A stretch of DNA of 7,637 bases from an uncultured beta proteobacterium (GTDB lineage Bacteria > Pseudomonadota > Gammaproteobacteria > Burkholderiales > Burkholderiaceae). Shown one piece after another: positions 1-5,334 of this stretch. A model generated the notes under the pieces. It did not search any database and was not told the origin of the DNA. It worked only from the letters and a program-made list of their open reading frames with translations. The DNA lies in NCBI GenBank assembly GCA_903845455.1, contig CAIMXN010000271.1, positions 1 through 7,637 of the forward strand, given 5' to 3'. The translations under genes were made by a program, and so were the position numbers. The first letter of the stretch is position 1. Each line of letters begins with the position of its first letter.

Positions 1-68
1 ACGGCCACCCTGGAAACGAGCTGGCAGACTTGCTGGCAAACCGTGGGGTCGAAGAGTTCCTGCCTTAG
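1..68 (+). CDS. rnhA: Ribonuclease HI, C-terminal end (5' part outside window)
   Basis: Read in frame from base 3, the sequence gives 21 residues beginning GHPGNELADLLANRG and ending at TAG 66-68. This matches the conserved C-terminal end of RNase HI, which degrades the RNA strand of RNA-DNA hybrids in the cytoplasm. By alignment from memory with the E. coli enzyme, the GHPxNExxD segment carries the last catalytic aspartate (D134 in E. coli), here the codon at 27-29; the upstream catalytic residues lie outside the window. A leucine replaces the usual arginine in the E-R-x-D position. The protein ends soon after this motif, as in short RNase HI versions. In many proteobacteria rnhA adjoins dnaQ; here an efflux operon lies between them. 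The family call is fairly secure despite the short fragment, because the motif is distinctive. Confidence 0.82.
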   Translation, partial: GHPGNELADLLANRGVEEFLP

Positions 69-84
69 GCGCCCAGACTCGTTT

Positions 85-173
85 TTGATAGGCTTATGAG
101 AGAATGTGCCGATAGGCGGAGATGCTGTAAATTCTGCTAAATCCATATAAATCAAAGAAAAAATACCGAGACC
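85..173 (+). promoter_or_regulatory. Possible promoter/leader region of the RND operon
   Basis: This is the non-coding gap before the adaptor gene. It holds a TATAAA box at 146-151 that could act as a sigma-70 -10 element, but the bases 17 bp upstream (TGCTGT at 123-128) are a poor -35. A good -35-like TTGATA at 85-90 has no convincing -10 at 16-18 bp. I see no rho-independent terminator after rnhA, so read-through from rnhA into the pump genes is equally possible. The ribosome binding site before the GTG is weak (GAG at 168-170, spacing 3). Confidence 0.2.
87..117. repeat. GATAGGC direct repeat upstream of efflux operon
   Basis: The heptamer GATAGGC occurs at 87-93 and again at 111-117, a 24-bp period and so roughly the same face of the helix. 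It lies in the only sizeable non-coding gap of the window, between rnhA and the RND adaptor. A paired regulator site is possible. However, two 7-bp matches in 105 bp can arise by chance, and no known operator is recognised. The repeat itself is certain; its function is not. Confidence 0.3.
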
Positions 174-1526
174 GTGTCAAAAATTGAAACTTTAGCCAAT
201 CAGCTACTAAGCAAGTTATTCACACTGAAAAACTGGGTCATGGCTCGGCTTTGCACTCTGTGGCAAAAATACTCGCCCCAACTAAAACAATTGGATTTCG
301 CCAAGGTGAAGTCATTTGTCCTGAAATATAAATGGCGCATTCTGGCAATCCTCATTGCGCTCTATGCCCTTTCCAAGGCGTATGACTATTTCTTCCCGGC
401 AACTGACAAAGCGGGTGGTCCAATCACGGTGACTACAGTGGTGGTTGAGAAAAAAAACGTTCCACTGATTATGGAAGCAACTGGCACGATCGTTTCCAAC
501 AGTATTGTTGACATTCGCCCGATGGTGACCAATACCGTAGCGAAGATCAATATCAAGGATGGCCAAGAAGTGAAGGCAGGTGACCTGCTATTTACCCTAG
601 ATGACCGCAACGACAAAGCCAACTACGAAAAACTCAAAGCGCTAGCAGATGATGCGCAAAAACAATATCTGCGTGCAAAAGAGTTAGTGGAAAAGAATTT
701 CATCTCCAAAGCAGGTCTTGAGACATCGATGGCGAATGCCAAGTCTGCACAAGCAGCAGCGCGTGCTGCTGAGGTTCAACTTTCATTCGATTACATCCGC
801 TCACCAATTAGTGGTCGTGCTGGCATCATTAACGTCTTTCCGGGCTCTTTAGTCCAAGCCAGTAATGTGGTTACCACGGCAACCAGCTCTACCGCTACTT
901 CTAGCGTTGGATCGATGGTGACCATTACTCAACTAAACCCCATTAATGTTCAATTCGTTATTCCTGAAAAAGATATCCCCACCCTCCTTGAGAATCAACT
1001 CGATGGTGAAGCGCTTAAAGTAAAAGTTACCGTTGGAGATTCGAGCAAAAAGACATATGAAGGCACAGTATTAGTAATTGATAACCAAGTGGATCCATCA
1101 ATTGCAGCAGTCCGAGTAAAGGCCCAGATTCTTAATGATGCGATGACACTACTTCCAGGTCAGTTTGCACGTGTATCACTGGTAGCAAGTGATCTCAAAG
1201 ATGCGCTAACGGTTCCATCACAAGCTGTGGTGATTAACCCTCGTGGTAAGTTTGTCTACACCCTCGATAAGGATGGTAAAGCCAGTTCGGTACCAATCAA
1301 GGTTGTCTATGAATACCAAGGCTCATCCGTGATCACTGGCATTCAGGCTGGCGACAAAGTGGTCGTTGAAGGCAAACAAAATTTACGCCCTGGTAGCAAA
1401 ACGCGTGAAGCAAAATCTACTGCGGCACCTGTAGCAGTTGAAGCTAAGCCGGAAGCCGGCGCCCCAGTACCTGCAGCGTCGACTACTACGCCATTAGCAA
1501 CCCCTACTGCTACAGATAAAAAATGA
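174..1526 (+). CDS. RND efflux pump periplasmic adaptor (membrane fusion protein), MdtA/AcrA family
   Basis: The adaptor links an inner-membrane RND transporter to an outer-membrane channel. The protein has 450 residues. A cytoplasmic segment of about 53 residues, with several Lys and Arg, precedes one membrane anchor (about 54-70, WRILAILIALYAL), so it is not a lipoprotein. Next come the first half of the lipoyl/barrel-sandwich domain (about 104-145, including KDGQEVKAGDLLFTLD), a coiled-coil hairpin (about 146-205), the second lipoyl half (SPISGRAG, about 208-228), a beta-barrel (about 255-337) and a membrane-proximal domain (about 340-410). The tail from 411 is Ala/Pro/Thr-rich. A Ser/Thr-rich stretch at 231-249 looks like an insertion beside the second lipoyl half. 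The GTG at 174 is chosen because an in-frame stop at 138-140 leaves no earlier start codon; ATG at 240 (residue 23) is an alternative that keeps the anchor. The stop overlaps the transporter ATG (ATGA, 1523-1526), indicating translational coupling. The substrate cannot be read from the sequence. Confidence 0.93.
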   Translation: MSKIETLANQLLSKLFTLKNWVMARLCTLWQKYSPQLKQLDFAKVKSFVLKYKWRILAILIALYALSKAYDYFFPATDKAGGPITVTTVVVEKKNVPLIMEATGTIVSNSIVDIRPMVTNTVAKINIKDGQEVKAGDLLFTLDDRNDKANYEKLKALADDAQKQYLRAKELVEKNFISKAGLETSMANAKSAQAAARAAEVQLSFDYIRSPISGRAGIINVFPGSLVQASNVVTTATSSTATSSVGSMVTITQLNPINVQFVIPEKDIPTLLENQLDGEALKVKVTVGDSSKKTYEGTVLVIDNQVDPSIAAVRVKAQILNDAMTLLPGQFARVSLVASDLKDALTVPSQAVVINPRGKFVYTLDKDGKASSVPIKVVYEYQGSSVITGIQAGDKVVVEGKQNLRPGSKTREAKSTAAPVAVEAKPEAGAPVPAASTTTPLATPTATDKK

Positions 1527-4500
1527 CGCTATCCGAGTTATGTATTCGCCGTCCCGTAATGACGGTGTTGCTCTCCATAGCAACAGTGGCCGCTGGTACG
1601 GTTGCCTACCTGAAGATTCCAGTAGCCGCACTACCAAGCTTTAACTCGCCGATTATTTCTGTCAGCGCTTCACTGCCTGGCGCATCTCCTGAAAACATGG
1701 CTGCCTCTGTTGCATTGCCATTAGAAAAAGAATTCTCAACCATTGACGGCATTAACGTCATTAGTTCAACAAACTTTTTAGGCAGCACCAGCATCACCCT
1801 AGAGTTCAATAATGATCGCGATATTGATAAGGCAGCGGTAGACGTTCAAGCAGCGCTATTGAGGGCGCAAAAGCGTCTGCCGATTGAAATGACGATCCCT
1901 CCGTCCTATCGCAAAGTAAATCCTGCAGATACTCCAGTACTAGTGGTGCGCATGAGCTCACCTTCTGTGAACTTATCAGACTTAAATGCATTTGCCGAGA
2001 ATCTCCTCTCGCCCAATATCTCTACCATTAGTGGTGTTGCTCAAGTATTGGTTTATGGGGCAAAGCGTTATGCCGTTCGTGTACGAGTTCATCCAGATGC
2101 TCTTGCAAACCGCAATCTCACAATGGATGATGTGGCAGTTGCCATTAACAAATCGAATGCCAATAGCCCTGTTGGCGTACTTGATGGCCCCCGTCAAGCT
2201 ATTACCATTTATGCTAACCCACAACTAGTGAAAGCAGAAGAATTTGGCAACCTAATCATCAGTCAAAAAAATGGTTTGCCAATTTATCTGAAAGACATTG
2301 CTGAGGTAAGTGAGAGTTACGAGGACGTCAAGACTTTAGCAAGTGCAAATGGGGAGCGCTCTATTGCAATTGCAATTTTGCGTCAACCTAGCGCCAATAC
2401 TGTCGAGGTCGTTAAATCGGTCAAGCAATTACTACCGCAACTGCAAAAGCAAATGCCTGAGTCCGTCAAGTTACAGCTTTTAAACGACCGTTCTTTGTCT
2501 ATTATTGAAGCAATCCATGATGTGAATGTGACCCTAGGCCTGACAGTATTACTAGTGATCTTAGTTATTTTCCTTTTCTTGAAACACGTTTCTGCTACGG
2601 TAATCCCATCGGTTAGTTTGCCAATCTCTTTGATTGGCGCATTCTTCCTGCTGTACTTCTTAGGCTATAGCCTAGATAACATCTCACTTCTTGGCATTAC
2701 TCTGGCAGTAGGCTTGGTGGTGGATGATGCCATTGTTGTACTTGAAAACATCATGCGCTATGTTGAAGAAGGCATGGATCCACTCAAGGCCTCATTAAAA
2801 GGCAGTAAAGAAGTTGGCTTCACCATCATCTCTATTTCAATTTCTTTGGTTGCCGTCTTTATTCCGCTCTTTTTTATGGCAGGTCCAATCGGCCTCCTCT
2901 TTAGAGAATTTGCCGTAGTAGTGTCACTTTCCATCTTGGTATCAGCAGTTGTCTCCCTCACTGTGGTTCCAATGTTGTGTAGTCGATTTTTGCCAAAACC
3001 TGGACAGCACGCCAAAGAGTACGCCATTAATAAAAAGTTTGATCGCTTTTTTAATTGGATGCTCAAAACTTATATTCACTATCTAGATTTAGCGCTACAC
3101 AATCGTAAAAAAGTATTATGGGGTGCCATTGCTAGTTTCTTTATTACGATTATTTTATTTGTAAGTAGTCCTAAAGGCTTCTTTCCTGAAGAAGATATTG
3201 GGCAAATTTTGGCAACGACTGAAGCTTCTGAAGATATCTCCTTCAGAGCGATGCTCGCATTACAGGATCAAGCAGCTGAGTTGGTCAATAAAGACCCCAA
3301 TGTTGCTAGCTCCATCTCTGTAGTTGGTGGTGGTGCCAGCTCGGGAACTAATACTGGTCGTATCTTTATTATTCTTAAAAATAAATCTGACCGGCAAAAG
3401 ATGGCTTTGGTCATGGAAGGCCTTCGTACCAAATTTAAAGAACTACCAGGTCTTCAGGTTTACATGCGCCCCGTTCAAAACCTTCAACTCGGCGGTAAAA
3501 GCAGTAAAAGTCGCTATCAATTTATTTTGCAAAGCGTTGGCTTTGAAGGCGTAAATGAATGGGCAGATAAGCTCATGCAAAAGTTGCGTGCTGATCCGAT
3601 GTTCCGCGATGTTACGAGCGACTCTCAGCTAAAAGGCTTAAACGTCAAGATTGATATTAATCGTGAGAAAGCGGCTAGCGCTGGCGTTTCAATTGCAGAT
3701 ATTCGTACTGCGCTCTACACCGCTTATGGTGAAAAGCAAGTATCTACCATCTACACTCCAGTAAATACTTACTACGTCATTTTGGAAGCCTCCGAGGATG
3801 ATCGTCAGTTCGAGGCTGACTTAAACAAAATTTTTGTACGCGGACGTGCTACCGATAAACTAATCCCCCTTTCCAGTCTTGCAACCTTCATACGAACCAT
3901 TGGTCCGACTGCAGTGAACCACCAGGGACAAATTCCGGCGGTTACCTTGTCGTTTAACCTGGCACCAGACATTTTCCTAGGGGATGCAACCAAAAAAATT
4001 GAGGCGTACACCAAGGCAATTGATCTGCCGCCATCTATCATTACTAGCTACGGTGGCGATGCTGCAGTCTTTAAGAGCAATCAATCCGGTCAGTTGATTT
4101 TGATCTTTGCTGCTCTAGGCGTGATCTATATCTTGCTCGGGGTGCTTTATGAAAGTTATATCCATCCGCTCACTATTTTGGCGGGCTTGCCATCGGCTGC
4201 TATTGGGGCGATTCTGTCCCTACGTCTATTTGGCTTTGAATTAACTATTGTTGCTTCAATTGGTATCTTGCTCTTAATTGGTATCGTCAAGAAGAATGCG
4301 ATTTTGATGATTGACTTTGCTCTGGATGCCCAACGCAACCAGGGTATGACTCCTGAAAAAGCGATTCGCGAAGCTTGTATTTTGCGTTTCCGTCCGATCA
4401 TGATGACTACCTTTGCTGCCTTAATGGGCGCACTACCGATTGCCTTTGGTATTGGTGCTGGTGCCGAGTTGCGTCAACCACTCGGTATCAGTGTTGCTGG

Positions 4501-4621
4501 TGGCTTAATCTTCTCGCAGTTTGTAACACTGATTGTCACCCCTGTAATTTATCTCTATCTTGATAAGTATGCGGGTAATGGTCCAATGGATATCCCTGCT
4601 GCTGTGCTTGAGGGAACCTAA
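1523..4621 (+). CDS. RND-family multidrug efflux transporter, MdtB/MdtC-like inner-membrane permease
   Basis: This is a proton-driven tripartite efflux transporter of 1032 residues, the normal full length for the HAE1 RND family. Twelve membrane segments can be placed at about 11-29, 337-354, 360-380, 388-408, 432-453, 465-485, 530-547, 857-875, 883-900, 908-930, 958-977 and 988-1010. Two large periplasmic loops lie between TM1/TM2 and TM7/TM8. The proton-relay residues are present: D401-D402 in TM4 (GLVVDDAIVVLEN), K924 in TM10 (IVKKNAI) and arginines 955/957 before TM11 (LRFRPIMMT). Recalled E. coli MdtC segments match closely, e.g. SASLPGASPE near 50, STIYTPVN near 743 and ELRQPLGIS near 982. 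Its start overlaps the adaptor stop by 4 bp with no Shine-Dalgarno of its own; its stop TAA shares a base with the dnaQ ATG. E. coli uses MdtB plus MdtC heteromers; only one permease is encoded here, so a homotrimer is inferred. No outer-membrane channel or regulator lies in the window. Confidence 0.95.
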   Translation: MTLSELCIRRPVMTVLLSIATVAAGTVAYLKIPVAALPSFNSPIISVSASLPGASPENMAASVALPLEKEFSTIDGINVISSTNFLGSTSITLEFNNDRDIDKAAVDVQAALLRAQKRLPIEMTIPPSYRKVNPADTPVLVVRMSSPSVNLSDLNAFAENLLSPNISTISGVAQVLVYGAKRYAVRVRVHPDALANRNLTMDDVAVAINKSNANSPVGVLDGPRQAITIYANPQLVKAEEFGNLIISQKNGLPIYLKDIAEVSESYEDVKTLASANGERSIAIAILRQPSANTVEVVKSVKQLLPQLQKQMPESVKLQLLNDRSLSIIEAIHDVNVTLGLTVLLVILVIFLFLKHVSATVIPSVSLPISLIGAFFLLYFLGYSLDNISLLGITLAVGLVVDDAIVVLENIMRYVEEGMDPLKASLKGSKEVGFTIISISISLVAVFIPLFFMAGPIGLLFREFAVVVSLSILVSAVVSLTVVPMLCSRFLPKPGQHAKEYAINKKFDRFFNWMLKTYIHYLDLALHNRKKVLWGAIASFFITIILFVSSPKGFFPEEDIGQILATTEASEDISFRAMLALQDQAAELVNKDPNVASSISVVGGGASSGTNTGRIFIILKNKSDRQKMALVMEGLRTKFKELPGLQVYMRPVQNLQLGGKSSKSRYQFILQSVGFEGVNEWADKLMQKLRADPMFRDVTSDSQLKGLNVKIDINREKAASAGVSIADIRTALYTAYGEKQVSTIYTPVNTYYVILEASEDDRQFEADLNKIFVRGRATDKLIPLSSLATFIRTIGPTAVNHQGQIPAVTLSFNLAPDIFLGDATKKIEAYTKAIDLPPSIITSYGGDAAVFKSNQSGQLILIFAALGVIYILLGVLYESYIHPLTILAGLPSAAIGAILSLRLFGFELTIVASIGILLLIGIVKKNAILMIDFALDAQRNQGMTPEKAIREACILRFRPIMMTTFAALMGALPIAFGIGAGAELRQPLGISVAGGLIFSQFVTLIVTPVIYLYLDKYAGNGPMDIPAAVLEGT
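4610..4615 (+). promoter_or_regulatory. Shine-Dalgarno site for dnaQ inside the RND transporter gene
   Basis: GAGGGA lies 5 bases before the dnaQ ATG (4621-4623) and inside the last codons of the transporter gene. It is the clearest ribosome binding site in the window. Together with the TAATG stop/start junction it supports both the chosen dnaQ start and coupling of dnaQ translation to the pump mRNA. Confidence 0.7.
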
Positions 4622-5334
4622 TGCGTCAAGTCATTCTAGATACGGAAACGACTGGTTTAAATCCAGCTACTGGCGATCGCATTATTGAAATCGGTTGTAT
4701 AGAAATGGTGGGTCGTCGCCTTACGGATCGAACCTTTCATTACTATATCAATCCAGAACGCGATATCGATGCAGGTGCATTTGCTGTTCATGGTTTATCT
4801 CGTGAATTTTTATCTGACAAACCCATCTTCGCTAACATTGTTGAAGAACTCATTGAGTTTGTTGATGGCGCAGAAATCATTATTCATAATGCAGCCTTTG
4901 ACTTAGGCTTCCTCGATAATGAATTTACTTTACTAAAGCGCCCTCCTTTTAGAGATCTTGCTACAAAGATCACCGATACCCTACTCGATGCACGCCAGAT
5001 GTTCCCAGGCAAACGTAATTCTTTAGATGCGCTGTGCGATCGCTTTGCGATTAGTAATCAACATCGCACTTTGCACGGCGCTTTATTAGATGCGCAACTA
5101 TTGGCTGAAGTCTATCTCTCTATGACTAGAGGTCAAGAAGACCTCACGATTGATTTGGTGGACTACACCGTGAATACAGACTCTCTGGGGCAAACCAAAG
5201 CCTTGCCCAGCAATCTCAAGCTCTTAAAGGCCAATACTGAAGAGTGTGAGATTCATGAAAAGATTGTGGCCGATATTGCTAAGGCCAGTAAGAAGGACTC
5301 CGTATGGAGCCTAGAAAATCAAGTGACTAGTTAG
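4621..5334 (+). CDS. dnaQ: DNA polymerase III epsilon subunit (3'-5' proofreading exonuclease)
   Basis: Epsilon removes misincorporated nucleotides within the replicative polymerase core (alpha-epsilon-theta). The DEDDh exonuclease set is complete: Exo I DTETTG at residues 7-12 (D7, E9), Exo II HNAAFD at 89-94 (D94), and Exo III with H152 and D157 (LHGALLDA). These correspond to E. coli D12, E14, D103, H162 and D167. A probable beta-clamp-binding peptide, QEDLTI at 172-177, sits where E. coli has QTSMAF. The remaining 60 or so residues would form the linker and the alpha-binding tail. The length, 237 residues, is close to the E. coli 243. The start is fixed by the strong Shine-Dalgarno and by the usual short lead into DTETTG. 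The gene begins on the last base of the RND transporter stop and its 3' end overlaps the convergent glycosyltransferase gene by 8 bp. I see no promoter of its own, so expression may depend on the efflux operon or on a promoter hidden in its coding sequence. Confidence 0.96.
   Translation: MRQVILDTETTGLNPATGDRIIEIGCIEMVGRRLTDRTFHYYINPERDIDAGAFAVHGLSREFLSDKPIFANIVEELIEFVDGAEIIIHNAAFDLGFLDNEFTLLKRPPFRDLATKITDTLLDARQMFPGKRNSLDALCDRFAISNQHRTLHGALLDAQLLAEVYLSMTRGQEDLTIDLVDYTVNTDSLGQTKALPSNLKLLKANTEECEIHEKIVADIAKASKKDSVWSLENQVTS

Noticed and set aside
96..140. A 14-codon, cysteine-rich reading frame (MRECADRRRCCKFC) upstream of the adaptor, in the same frame
   Set aside because: It is very short, with only a marginal AGG three bases before the ATG. 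The cysteines could be chance, and nothing supports translation.
1986..2228. Frames of 60-100 codons on both strands within the RND genes
   Set aside because: They are shadows of the transporter and adaptor coding sequences, with no recognisable protein features or ribosome binding sites.
3530..3545. Perfect 6-bp inverted repeat CAAAGC / GCTTTG in the transporter gene
   Set aside because: About ten 6-bp hairpins are expected by chance in a window this long. It is isolated, in mid-coding sequence and has no T run.
5129..5145. 6-bp inverted repeat GAGGTC / GACCTC in dnaQ
   Set aside because: It is within chance expectation and lies over codons for the clamp-binding peptide, so the bases are explained by coding.
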